Positions 41,004 through 53,382 of a stretch of DNA of 64,000 nt are shown one piece after another (the first letter of the stretch is position 1; every line of letters starts with the position of its first letter). The stretch is taken from NCBI GenBank assembly GCA_019693395.1, contig JAAMXP010000508.1:1-64000 (forward strand), in the 5' to 3' direction. Origin of the DNA: Ettlia oleoabundans (lineage: Eukaryota; Chlorophyta; Chlorophyceae; Chlamydomonadales). Position numbers and translations under genes: made by a program. The notes below the pieces were generated by a model. That model saw only the letters and a program-made list of their open reading frames with translations, was not told where the DNA came from and did no database searches.

Positions 41004-41848
41004 CGTGCCTGACCTACCAACTTCTCTGCTGTACCCTCCCTGCTCTGCTGCTGCAGCTGGTTAGCTGGCTGAGGGGTTTGGAGTTCGCTGCGCTGTGCTA
41101 CCCAGGCGCGCGTTACGTGCTGAGGACCGGCGACAGAACTTTTGTCAACATGCCGCCCCTGCTGCGCATGCTGCACACGCTGTGTGGCCCACCGGGCTGC
41201 TCTGAGGAGCGCTTGTTCCTCGGTGGGCTGGGCTCGGCGAGCAAGCATGGTGAAGCAGTGGCCGACAAGAAGCTGGCTAGAGGAGTAGCTGAGAACAGCT
41301 ATGTGCTCAGTGCTGCTGCGTTGGGCAGCCTGCTTGATTCGGCTCATCAGCGCAGCCAGGAGGGCGAGGGTAGTGACTTCATAGCCCCAGCTGATGAGGG
41401 CGCCACCTTGGCTGCATGGCTGATGCAGCAGCCACAGCAGCACGTGCACAACAAGGTGTTGCAGGTTAACAGCAGCCGTCTGACCCTGAATGCTGAGCTC
41501 CCTTGCTCGGCAGCAACACCAGCACCTGCACCTGGCGAGCCCAGCAGAGCTGCGGCCCCTGCGCAGAACAAGCGCCTAGCTGCTCAACATCGCAGGTGGC
41601 TGCTTGCAAAGGCGCATGGACCCAAGGGCAAGGCAGGCGGTGCTGGTACAGCTGTGTTGGCAGCAGCCAGGGCGCCGACTGCTTCAAATCATCCCCAGCC
41701 CCAGCTGAAGCCAGCCCTTGAGAAAGGGCTATGTGGACTTGATCCCTGGCTGCTGCTTCATAACCTTGGGGACGCACAGTGCATGAAAAATGTGGGTCAC
41801 AGTGCGCGATTTTGCCGCCAGACCGACAACAAGATACCCTTTGTATGA
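40087..41848 (+). CDS. GT31-like glycosyltransferase with degenerate DxD motif
   Basis: Type II Golgi membrane protein resembling beta-1,3-galactosyltransferases (GT31). Exons: 40087-40452, 40641-40790, 41057-41848; 435 residues. An in-frame stop just upstream supports the ATG at 40087. Basic N-terminus, then one membrane anchor at about residues 34-51 (LWPLLLICAVGSVLLSL). GT31 marks: FLFVGISSAGSSKEQRDAVREAW, CRFLILEDEQ, and YVLRTGDRTFVNM. In active GT31 enzymes that last segment reads K-T-D-D-D-T-F-V-N; here it is T-G-D-R (residues 196-199), so the metal-binding DxD is broken. A Gln/Ala/Pro-rich C-terminal extension follows. It could be a divergent enzyme, a lectin-like relative, or inactive. 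Confidence 0.72.
40919..40993 (+). repeat. (TG)n microsatellite in GT31-like intron 2
   Basis: About 37 uninterrupted TG units followed by alternating CG/TG bases up to about 41008. It lies in the intron between 40791 and 41056. An alternating purine-pyrimidine run of this length can adopt Z-DNA and is likely length-polymorphic. Confidence 0.97.
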
Positions 41849-42763
41849 GAGGTGTACCACTACAAGCGCAGTTCAGTACTGTTTTCCCCGCTACTCTCAT
41901 TTCATTCTCATCTGTCTCCCTTCGTCATTCCAAACCAACTCCCCTGCCCACTCCTTCCTAGCGTAGATTAACTTTAGAGAGCGGATAGTCCCCATCTTGC
42001 TATGCAATTTTTCGTGTGAGTTTAGGTGTTCCACTTCTCAGCGATGGATGATTGTATGCTTGTTTTCGAGGATGGTTATCTGTGTTGCGTCCCTTCTGAC
42101 AGCGGCTCTGGGCAGTAGGAAGGCAACGGGCAGCAAGCCAGGGGTTGACCCTGTGTCACCACTGCTTCGCGCTGTGGGGGTTCCAGAGGCAGGTGTTACA
42201 ATCAGATGAAATTAGGGCGCGTCCATTTGGATGAAGGAATGCAGTGCAGTAAAAAATTGAGCGGGGAACGAAGGGACATTACAAGGGATGCTGTATGCCA
42301 GATTGGCAGGATTGAGCGGTTGCGAGGATTTGTTGGAGCGCCCAGCAGATACCACTAAAGAGAACATAAGCAGCAAGGATATAAGGGATGAGCTGCACGG
42401 GTTGTGCGGCAAGCAGGAGACCAAACCCTGGCGCCACTGCAACAAAGGGCCCATGCGGCAGGCTCGAATGCGCGATTGGCAGGCACATCCCCAGACAGCG
42501 AAACACACACGCACTTGCAGCACTCGCAGCTCCAAAAGGCGAAACACAGGACACAAGGTCAATGTACATGACGAGACAGACACAGCAAACAAACTCACAA
42601 GCTATCTACTACACCTCCTCCACTTTAATTGGGCCGTGCACAGACAGTCATTGGCTGCGCAGGCTGGCAGGGGCCAGTGCCGGATGCTTCCCGTGCCCGG
42701 CTGGCAGCCAGCAGGGCAGCCCGGCGCGTGCGGTGTGTATGTTGTGCAGGGCCAGTACCAGGC
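41849..42763. other. Convergent 3' region GT31-like / CBS-DCC
   Basis: 915 bases without a supported gene. Minus-strand TGTAA signals (TTACA on plus near 42194 and 42279) are candidates for the CBS-DCC poly(A) site. Confidence 0.5.
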
Positions 42764-45700
42764 CTACCACTCAGCAGCGCACTCCTCCTCATCGTCCACG
42801 CAGTGCTCAATTCCCTCGCTCGTCAGCTTCATGCGCCGCATCGCCAGCACAGCGTCCATTCCTTTCCCCACAGGCATGCGGAACCTGGACAGCAGCTCGT
42901 ACACCCACTCTACCAGCTGCAGCAGGGCGGAAATAGTCCTCAGCATAGTATTGTAGTTTGAGGAGCATGCTTGCATTGGGTGGAGTTAATGAGGTTGCAG
43001 GAGACGCACAACCGGCCATACACAAGAAGGGCCAGGAAACTTTCCATGGCCCAGCCAGACCCTGAGGTACGCCAAAGGAATTGATACAGGGCACAGCTGA
43101 CATGATGGGGACCGCGGGTGCATACGCATGAGCCTCCCTCAAGCACATGCTTGCGGCACAGCACGCCAGAGCAGACAAAGACTTACGGTTGAGATGATGG
43201 GCAGGTCTCCAAACTGCGCTGCCCAGCCCAGGCCCACCGCCGAGTAGAGCTGCTTCAGGGCATCGGTGCCCTTGAGGATGGTGCCGTCCCGCTTGATGGC
43301 GTGGATGGTCTGCAGGGCGGGGGATGAGGCAGGGGAGTTGGAGTCAGCGCACCACTACATTTTCGTCTGTGTAGCGCCACACACAGCCAGGAGGAAGGCA
43401 AGACAACCAGGGAGGCTGTTTGCAGAGGCACCAAGCTGGGAGAGGCTACACAGGGGCCAGAAAGCACAAACCGCTGTAAACCCCAACAACAGAGGAGGCT
43501 TGCAGGCATCAGCCACGACTCCGCCACAGATCACAGCCCAGCCAGGCCACACCATCAGCCCCACACATCAGCAGCCAGTCGCTCTCACCTCCATGGCCTC
43601 CTCATACAGTATGCCCTCGTTGTCTGCGGGGTCGTACGCCATGCTGGCAATGTTGACAAACTTGATGCGCCCCTGGTCGCCGTCCTGGCGCTTAAGCATG
43701 GACACCAGTGACAGGCACATGGAGCAGTCGCCGTCGTACAGATACTTGATGGTCCTGGAGGGGCAGGCAAGGGAGGGCAGCAGGGGGGAAGAGGGGGTGA
43801 GGAGAAGAGAAAAAGGAAGAGAGGGGAATGGAGCAGGCACTAAAAGCAACGAGGAACATGAAACTAGGCAAGGGGAACACAGGCAGTGGAGGAGAGAGTA
43901 CAGGGGTGCAGAAGGGGCTAATCTCAAACAGGAGTAGGCTGGATAGGTGCATGTAGGGGTGCCACCATGCAGGAGAAGACTGACCGTCACAAACGCGCGT
44001 TTCCTACAGCTGCAGGCGCAGCACAAGTGGCAACCAAACCCCAACTCTTGCTCTCCACCCATCTGCTCAGGGCGCAATGCACTCACCACAGCTCGTCCAG
44101 CTGCGCACTCTTGGCGGCCTCCTCCTCCTCGTCAAACGTGGCGTTCAGGCTCGTGCGCATCTGCATAACGTGGTCAGCGGAAAGCCACGACATGGTGAGG
44201 GCAGGAGCTGGGTGGTGCGCCTGCTTCAGCCTGGCCTGCTAAAAGCTGGAGCACAAAGCACACCAGAGAATCAACCATGTGAGGGGCTCTGGCGCTGCCA
44301 CTACAATGACTGAATGCATCAATCATCATACAAACCAATAGAACCAGCAGTGCACATTGCCGGCGTGGCAGGGGCAACTTGAGCTACAAGGGACAAACCA
44401 CCCAAGACGATAACGCACACTGAGGGCGTCGTCACCGCTGAGGTAATCCTCTCCGTACGCCGCCATCTCCCTGTAGAACTCCCGCTGGGCCGACAGCGCA
44501 CGCTGGAAGATGTCGGTGCGACTGATGATGCTGCGGGACGGAACAAAAACAAGAAAGTGCAGAACAGCGCATGGTTGACCGGGGGAAGGCTACTGGTGGG
44601 GTGGAGGGCACGCCGGTTTACAGCACACACATCACTAGGGGGCTGAAAATACGACCGGTTTGCCTTGAATGCTCCGGCCGGCTGCCATGTGCTGGGTGCT
44701 GCATTGGCAGCGCCACATGAAGGCAGCCAGACCTTGAAGAAGCTGTCTGACAAGTGTACAGCAGGTGAATTGGGCAAGTCTTAACTACCTTGGCCCTGCC
44801 CAACCCCCCCATTAGCTGCCTTTGGTTACACTAGGCTGCCCTGTTGGTGCGCTCACCCAACCAGCTTGCCGTCATCGTCCACCACTGGCAGGCGGTGGAT
44901 TTTCTTGGCCAGCATGACGGCAGCAGCCTCCCCAGTTGGGGTGGTGGGGCGCACCACAATGGGTGGTGACGACATGTGCACCCCCACAGTCTCAGACATG
45001 CTCACACCCTGCAGGTTCAAAGGCAGGAAGATGGGACGTGTGCAGGTGCCAGTAGTCCGCCCACCATACCACTGCTGCTTTGCTTTGGCCGCCAGCAGCA
45101 GCCACGATGCAAGCTGTTGCAGGCTGGGGGACTGGCTTCTTCTGGAAGGTCGTCGATAGTGATAGACATCTGTGCAAGAGACTGGCAGGCACAGCGGTGG
45201 GAACGTGGAGCAACCCTAAATCACATAGAAGTGTGTGACCGATAGCAACAGCACGAAGCAGCAGCCGGCTGCAGCTGCCGTATCGATCCAGCCATTGCTC
45301 CCAGAACCAGTTTGAGCCGCAATGCCTAGTCTGTCAGGCGATTGACCATTTCGACAGAGGCATGCCACTTTGCCAATTATCATAGCAAGCTTGGTCGATA
45401 GGAGGCCCCACGTGCGTCAGCAGAACCGCCCCACCCCGCTCTTCTGCCCATACATACCTGCTTCTTCAGCCGGTTGATGTCACGGATGGAAATCACTCCA
45501 ACCACGGTATTGGTGTCGTCCACAACTGCCAGCCCGGTGACCTTGTCAAGCTTTGAAGCGGCAGAGGAGAGGGGCTGGTCTGGCGTGGCAAACCGCAGTG
45601 ACGCTGTGGTCATCAAGTCTTGCACTGCAGTGCACATACGAAGCAGTGTGGTTCAATTCAAACTGAGTGCGTATTTATGCAGCAACAGTGTTCACCAGAT

Positions 45701-46020
45701 GAACAAGCACGATCCAGAGCGATGCCCACAGCTAGGTGTTGACTCGAAACGCCGTCACTGCTGCAATGGCTTCCACCGCCGGCACGCCACCCAGCTTACA
45801 CACCCAGGCCAAACGGTTCATCGATTGGCAACTCCTCCTCTTGAACGTCTTCCGCCGGAGGGCCCTGACTCAGCGCTGCTACGACGCCGCGCCGCTTTGG
45901 GCGTTGCGGTTCAAGACGCCGAAAGGCAACGGCCGCTGGGCTGCTGTGAATGCATGGCTGTGCGACGCATCCACTCCTGAGCACGCAGCGCGAGCTGCGG
46001 TTCAGGGATATCGCAAGCAT
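42764..46020 (-). CDS. CBS-CBS-DCC fusion protein, predicted plastid
   Basis: Exons in coding order: 45804-46020, 45458-45624, 44857-45008, 44419-44530, 44087-44235, 43589-43754, 43187-43309, 42764-42916; 412 residues, all in phase. N-terminus (MLAISLNRSSRCVLRSGCVA, then RR-rich) looks like a chloroplast transit peptide. CBS domain 1 about 73-128 (VQDLMTTASLRFATPDQPLS, GVISIRDINRL) and CBS domain 2 about 129-190 (VVRPTTPTGEAAAVMLAKK, GIISRTDIF) form a Bateman module that in other proteins binds adenosyl ligands. Residues about 267-400 are a DCC (DUF393) domain with the thioredoxin-like motif YDGDCSMC. The joining exon 44087-44235 is the least certain: reading it as a separate DCC gene starting at the ATG in that exon leaves only about 220 bases for a 3' UTR, promoter and 5' UTR. 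Inferred role: ligand-gated plastid redox protein. Confidence 0.75.
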
Positions 46021-46795
46021 AAGTGGCTGCTGCACGCCAGCGCTGTTTCGTCCAATGCCGATTGAAGGTGCACAGAGAGTCGGCTTTGATCTGCGAATAG
46101 CACGAAAGCAGCCACCCATCGCTCCATAGAACACCCCCGCCGCCAGGCTGGCGGCGCCCCGCAAGAGCACCACTGCGATCCTGTGGTTTGGGTACAACAC
46201 AACAGAGAGTGTTCCATAGATTGCGTGAATGCCCGTGTATTGCATGATCTGCAGTCGTTCTGCCACTCCCACACCCACCAGAAACCCAGCTATCACATGT
46301 GTCAGAGCACTTGGTAAATTCCGCAAGCCTACGCAAAATGACGTGAATTGACGGTTGAGAGATGTTTGCGTTCCTCTGGGCGGATGTCATCAAGAAGGGG
46401 TTGAACTGATGAAGGAGTGCACCCATGCTGCCTGCATCCCTTCTCTTCCGTGACTCTGGGAGCTCTTCTATGCTTGTTGACGGAAGCACATTGCTATACA
46501 ACATTGGAGATCAAACAAGCTGAATGCCAGCAAATCAATAGCAAATGGGAGCGGCAAAAGGGAACCCCAGCAGGCCACATAGTCTCTGGGGGTACGGCAG
46601 GCACGCAAATAACAGGCACAGAAGCAGACACTCATGCACCGACTAAGAAGACAGGAAGAACCGCAAGTATGCATCCGGCTCCTTTGCACTGCAATCAACA
46701 TGCGCAGCTGCAAAAAGAAACGAAAAAGGTTATCGAGCCTGGAAAGCGACGTTGAGCGAGACTGATGTACAGCCACAGCCTACTGTTGCAGCCAG
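46021..46795. other. CBS-DCC upstream region and VIT 3' UTR
   Basis: 775 bases without a supported gene. A/T-richer between about 46450 and 46740. No clear poly(A) signal for the VIT gene was found. Confidence 0.45.
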
Positions 46796-49359
46796 TCAGG
46801 CAGCGTCCACATTGAGTGCACGACCAATGCCGTACACAACAGCCAGCGCCAGCCAGCCGCCAACTACCACGCGCATTCCGCCGCGAAACACGTTTGCCCC
46901 GCCCAGGTATGCTCCCAGGAAGCCGAACAGGCACAGACCAACTACAGGTGGGGGACAAAGGGGGGTTGTAAATGTGCACAGGAGCCAGAATTTTACTAAG
47001 AACAGGATTGGAACAGTTGGCTATCGGTAGCGCCTGGAAAGGGCTTTCAAGATGGGGGGCACCATAGTGCACACGGAATAGGCAGAGCTTGTCTTGCACC
47101 ACTTAATATGGAGCAAGTACCAAACCCGGCAAGCATCTACCTTCCCCTCAGCTGCCACTCACAGGTGGTTGCGCACGCCAGTGCTACGAGGCGCACTTGG
47201 TAGTTTGGGACAAAGGCAGCGCTCAGCAGCGGCAGTCCCGCTCCCACTGTGAAGCAGATGGCCGACACAACCGCGGCTTGCAGCGGGTTGGCCAGCTCAT
47301 CAATGTCTGCAAGTGAGTGATGGGTGCCAAGGCAGGGGCAGCGTTTCGAAATGAATGGCTTGCAGGTTGGCAGCCAAACCAGGCAGGATGGCGATCGTCA
47401 AGGGAGGTAATTTCTCCGTGCCAGGCCCAGCAGCGGCACCATGTAGGTCAAAACACCCAGCCCCAGCTGCTTGTACAGCCCCAAAGCAATTCACCAATGC
47501 CAAGCTCGTCGCGTGCATGCGCCCTGCAAAACACATCCGGTGGTATAAATATACGGTGGTAAAACAGAAGCAACGGTAGGAGGCAGGATGCAATGAAATG
47601 AACCACAAGAAGAGCGAGTCACAAGCAAACATGCGACTGAACAATAAGCTACCTGATGACGTCCTTTTCTGTCAGCACCTCTGCCACCTTGCGAGCCTGC
47701 AACAGCCAGCATGAGATCAGCGTCAGACAATAAGGCACGGATGCCAATCATCTGGATAGCCAGAGTGGGCTGCGCCACCTGCCGCCACATTCAAGCTAGC
47801 AAGCAAAAGAGCAGGCACAGAAAGGGCTCCCAGACAGCGAGGCAAGCACAACAACAAGGGGCTGCAGGCACATGCCAGGTCATAAGGAAGTCCTCGCGCC
47901 CTGCAGACCACAGCAGCAATAGGAACACAATCATTGACAACCAAACCAACCCAAGGTAAGCTTGGGGCACTAGGCGCAGTAATCACGATAACTACAGCAG
48001 CGAGCCACCCAACGCCGTATGAGCCAGTCGATGATCGAGCAATGCTGTACTGCAAGCACCGCTTATTATCCAGGTTTACCACGCCACTCACACGTAAATC
48101 TGTGCCAGCTCTTCAAGCTCCCGTGCCTGCATGGCATGGGTGGCGGTAGGCCTGGCATGCATCAGGGTTTCTGTGCAGAGAGGCCTGGCAGAGACCATGA
48201 TGCACAGCAACAGTACAGCATCATGGCAAGGAGGGCGAGGTGCAGAGATTGCACGCCATCGGGGAGGTTCCACTTTGTGGAAAATGATGAAATTCAGATA
48301 TAGAACCAGCATGGTTGATAATTTGAAAGGCGCTGTTTCCCATGTTGTTAAGCGTCTGTATCATTCTTGACTCTGTGCTTGGCTGCCCCTCGCCCCACCT
48401 GTGCCTCCGGCCCCTTCATCTGCTCCTGCCGTTCTTGCTCGATATCAGCCTTCTCAGCATCCCGCTGCGAGCTAACAGAGATGTACTCCCCCACCTGCAA
48501 TGAAGGGGACAGTGGACAACAGGAAAGAGTGTAGTTGCATAGGTGAGGCGGCTGGTTGCCACCGGCAGGCGACAAATATTGGCGAGTGAATGAGGACCCT
48601 CGTGGAGGTAGAAGCAAAGTGGTGCTTGGCAGTATAGCTGCCTGTTCTGCCTGAACGTGTTTATGCGCTGCCAGTACCAGCAGAATGACCAAATCAGCAC
48701 CACGCACCGCCATGGATAGGGCGCCGCCCACAAGGCCTGCAGCACCCGCCAGCCGCAACGTGGCAAGGTTGGATGTGCCGCCACCCACACCCATCAGGAG
48801 CGAAGCAATGGACACAAGCCCATCATTGGCGCCCAGCACGAGAGCGCGCAGCCAAGGAGCTCGGTTGCTGTGGTGCCTGCAGTGTAACATCCAGGCAGAC
48901 AATCAGGCAGGCAGTTCACCACGTAAAGATTTCAACGACAAAGGCACATGGGTTCCGAAAACTCGAGGGTGGCTGTTTCTGTCTGTCAATATTGATGGCT
49001 ACGGCCGAGGAACTGCAGCCACGTACTGCCAGGCCATGGTTCTCACTCGTGATCGCAATATTCTTCAGTGCCCTCATCGCCGGCATGCTGCTGAGTGGCT
49101 ATGGTGATGGTGTGCTGGCTGCCATTGCCTTCGGGGCTGCTGCCCCGCACGCGGGAGGAGCCGCTGGGAGGTGTCCGGTGCGATTTCTGCAACAGCCCAG
49201 CAACACCTTATCGCTGCAGCTTGACAGGACATTGCACTGCGAACATAATACAATGGCATCGCCTTTACAAATACAGGGTTGTGCAGCAGCCTGATGCAAT
49301 CCAAGCAGGCAGGCGACCGCGCCGCCGCCTCACCGGTACCCGGGATGGAAGCGGCTCAT
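46796..49359 (-). CDS. Vacuolar iron/manganese transporter (VIT/CCC1 family)
   Basis: Moves Fe2+ or Mn2+ from the cytosol into the vacuole. Exons in coding order: 49334-49359, 48708-48876, 48399-48494, 48092-48126, 47876-47900, 47653-47696, 47495-47523, 47163-47306, 46796-46941; 237 residues, all in phase. MSRFHPGYRHHSNRAPWLR leads into the first helix LVLGANDGLVSIASLLMGVG, then ALSMAVGEYISVSSQRDAE, the family's signature loop. The metal-binding region carries ELEELAQIYV, GLPYDLARKVAEVLTEKDVI and HARDELGIDIDELANPLQAA. Last helices: CFTVGAGLPLLSAAF and VVGGWLALAVVYGIG. Several exons are tiny (25 and 29 bases). The intron after 47876 starts with GC (CTG/GCATGT), required to keep phase. The short length matches the plant VIT-like group rather than full VIT1. 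Confidence 0.92.
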
Positions 49360-50108
49360 AGCCGTCTGGGAGGCGACCCGATCGCCCGGCTCTTCCTGAG
49401 AGTGAATTGCGCCTCTCACTGCGGTGATCAGTGGCCATAGTGGCTCAAACTACAGGCCGGCTTCCAAAAATGTCTGAGGAGGAGGGCCACACGTGAACCA
49501 CTCTGCAACCTTCTACAGCTGTGGTAGGCTGGTTGCGGCAAAGGGAGCAGATACGAATGGGCACCGGCGATTCGGTGGCGCCTGTAACACGCGCGGACAG
49601 AGAGCTTCGCTAAAAACCGCTGGGCAAAGTCAATTGGGTTTCGGCAACGCGATTGATGTTAAGCAAAACCAGCAGCCACGAAATGGAGCGTCCAAGATGT
49701 GACCTCCTCCGCACATAGAACCTGGCGCCTGGCAGCGGCGCTGTGCCATTCAATCTGCACATTGCAGCATAACTACCAGAACTGCTGTCCAACATGCTGT
49801 ATGCTGAGGTATAAAACCAACGATTGAGCATGCGAATCCTCCTCAATTAATTGCCTTAACCCAGAGGTCGTAGATAGGGGGATGGGAGCCCTGCAGCCTC
49901 CTCCTCAACTGAGCCACCTTCGGCCCAGCTTCCACCTCAACGCAGTATTTGTGCTCTCAAGTGCGTATTACACACTCCCTAAAAGGAACCGTTGGACAGC
50001 TATCCAGAGTTGTTGGTGGCTGTTGCGGGCCGCGGAATCCCGGAACAAGTAGCTGAAGAGAAGGGGGCTGCTGCTGCTGCTTTGGGATGCTGCTGCTGTT
50101 GTGGCTGC
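49360..50108. other. VIT upstream region and uL15 3' UTR
   Basis: 749 bases. Minus-strand TGTAA (TTACA on plus at 49968-49972) lies about 137 bases past the uL15 stop and fits its poly(A) signal. No further gene seen. Confidence 0.55.
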
Positions 50109-52004
<1,896 letters not shown>

Positions 52005-52358
52005 CTTGCCGGCCCTCCCCAAATTGGCTTCCCCAGGTACAGGGTCAGAGAGGCGGAGGCAGGCCTCGGCGGCGCCTTAGAGCCCCGCACGGCAAATGCG
52101 GTGACCCTGGTCTTGGGCGCGCGCAGAGGGAAGCGAGAACTTGAGTACAGGCGGCATCCCCTCCTGCGATTGGCATTGGGCCCGCAACGTTGTTGATTGA
52201 TGTTCCCATATAACCTTCCACGCTAGAAGCAGCAACAAGTGTCCCTTCCCACGAGTTGCCTTTACCGAAGGCTCTCTTGTCAGCCTCATTACGCCTGCAT
52301 CCGATCGATCAATATCTCCTCATCTTTAGTTGTGCCCAACCACCGCAGCAATAGAGCT
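52005..52358. promoter_or_regulatory. Divergent promoter uL15 / mS34
   Basis: 354 bases between the ATG of cytosolic uL15 (-) and that of mitochondrial mS34 (+). It must contain both transcription starts. No TATA box is evident. Confidence 0.6.
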
Positions 52359-53099
52359 ATGCGCTCATCCTGTTTGCTGCAGGCAAAAAACGGTGTGTCG
52401 AAAGTTCAGCGACCGGCTGATTGTATGCATTGATGTGTTGAATACCTCACCGAAAGTCACTCTAGAAGCCCGGTGCACGTTGAGGGCACACACAATCTGC
52501 CGCCATCAGCCCGCCACTGCTGCCCATCGTTGGTCCGCACCCCTGTTTGCCCTGCAGCCTTCGAAATCTTGAGTAAACTACCGCAGCATGGTCTTGGCAG
52601 CAAATTGAGTCGGTCCAGCTGGACGGACGACTGCTACTGGACCATATCTAAAATCAAAGTCTCGCCGGTGGGTGCCAACTAGCCGTATGGTGTGCAATGC
52701 CGCGCAGCTCTGCACCCTCTTGGATCACCATTGCCAGCTGTTGGCCACCTACTACTAAAACGTATTTAATGCTTTTTTGAACGTTGTCTGCAATCTTGCT
52801 TAGCATGCAATCACCGTGCGCCACGCATGCAGGACGGCAAGCACGGCCAGGCTTGGGGCGTGTTGACCTGGCGCGGCGAGCAGCGGCGGCCAGAGACACC
52901 CACACAAATGCGCGGGCCCCTTAAGCGTGTATGGCGCATAGTCTCAGATAGCAGCCAGCAGCAGCAGTGGCAGTCATTAGGAGTTGCAGAAGCGCTCAGA
53001 GCAGACAGCCAAGCAGCAGCAAAAGAGGCCGAGGCAGCAGCAGGAGCAGCTGAGGCGGCCTCTGCAGCTGCGACAGAACCGCAGCCATCGGCGTCGTAA
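52359..53099 (+). CDS. Mitochondrial small-subunit ribosomal protein mS34
   Basis: Plant-type relative of mitoribosomal protein mS34. Exons: 52359-52392, 52558-52667, 52833-53099 (TAA); 136 residues, all in phase. The core is AFEILSKLPQHGLGSKLSRS, WTDDCYWTISKIKVSP, then GKHGQAWGVLTWRGE and GPLKRVWRIVSD, the family's GK-x-W-G-x-LTW and LK-x-x-WR pattern as I remember it. A C-terminal Ala/Glu/Gln-rich extension (about residues 95-136) is predicted disordered or helical. The first exon is short (MRSSCLLQAKN) and its donor (G/GTGTGT) is weaker, so the start is less certain than the rest. TGTAA at 53270-53274 is a good poly(A) signal. Confidence 0.8.
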
Positions 53100-53382
53100 G
53101 GCGGCAAATGTGCTGCTTGATTCCAACTTTACTTGTCACCATGTACTCTTATCGTCCTAGACAGGCTTTCCAGGCAGATCTCTGACTACCCTGACGTGCC
53201 CTCTAGCACCCGCATGAATCGATCAATCATTGCCAGACAGCTCAGCAGCTGCTGTATAACAAATAGTTCTGTAATGACTTTTGTACACTCACAACTTGCC
53301 AGCAGGCACACGAGGTGCAGAAATGCCTGTGCTGTTCTTTACCCATGACAGCTCAGCATCATGCTGTGCCAGACCAGCCACC
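53100..53382. terminator. Convergent 3' region mS34 / HP1-like
   Basis: 283 bases between two stop codons, with a plus-strand TGTAA at 53270-53274. The mS34 3' UTR ends close to the HP1-like stop. Confidence 0.5.

Noticed and set aside
40925..41056. Continuous Cys/Val reading frame through the TG repeat into the glycosyltransferase exon
   Set aside because: It is the repeat translated. A normal CTGCAG acceptor at 41051-41056 and a GTGAGT donor at 40791 define an intron.
49853..49960. Open minus-strand frame with protein-like text (KYCVEVEAGPKVAQLRRR) ending near 49853
   Set aside because: It lies past the true last exon of uL15 (50109-50138, which supplies the conserved VGGA-x-x-LVA end) and beyond its poly(A) signal at 49968-49972. 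No upstream exon could be attached.
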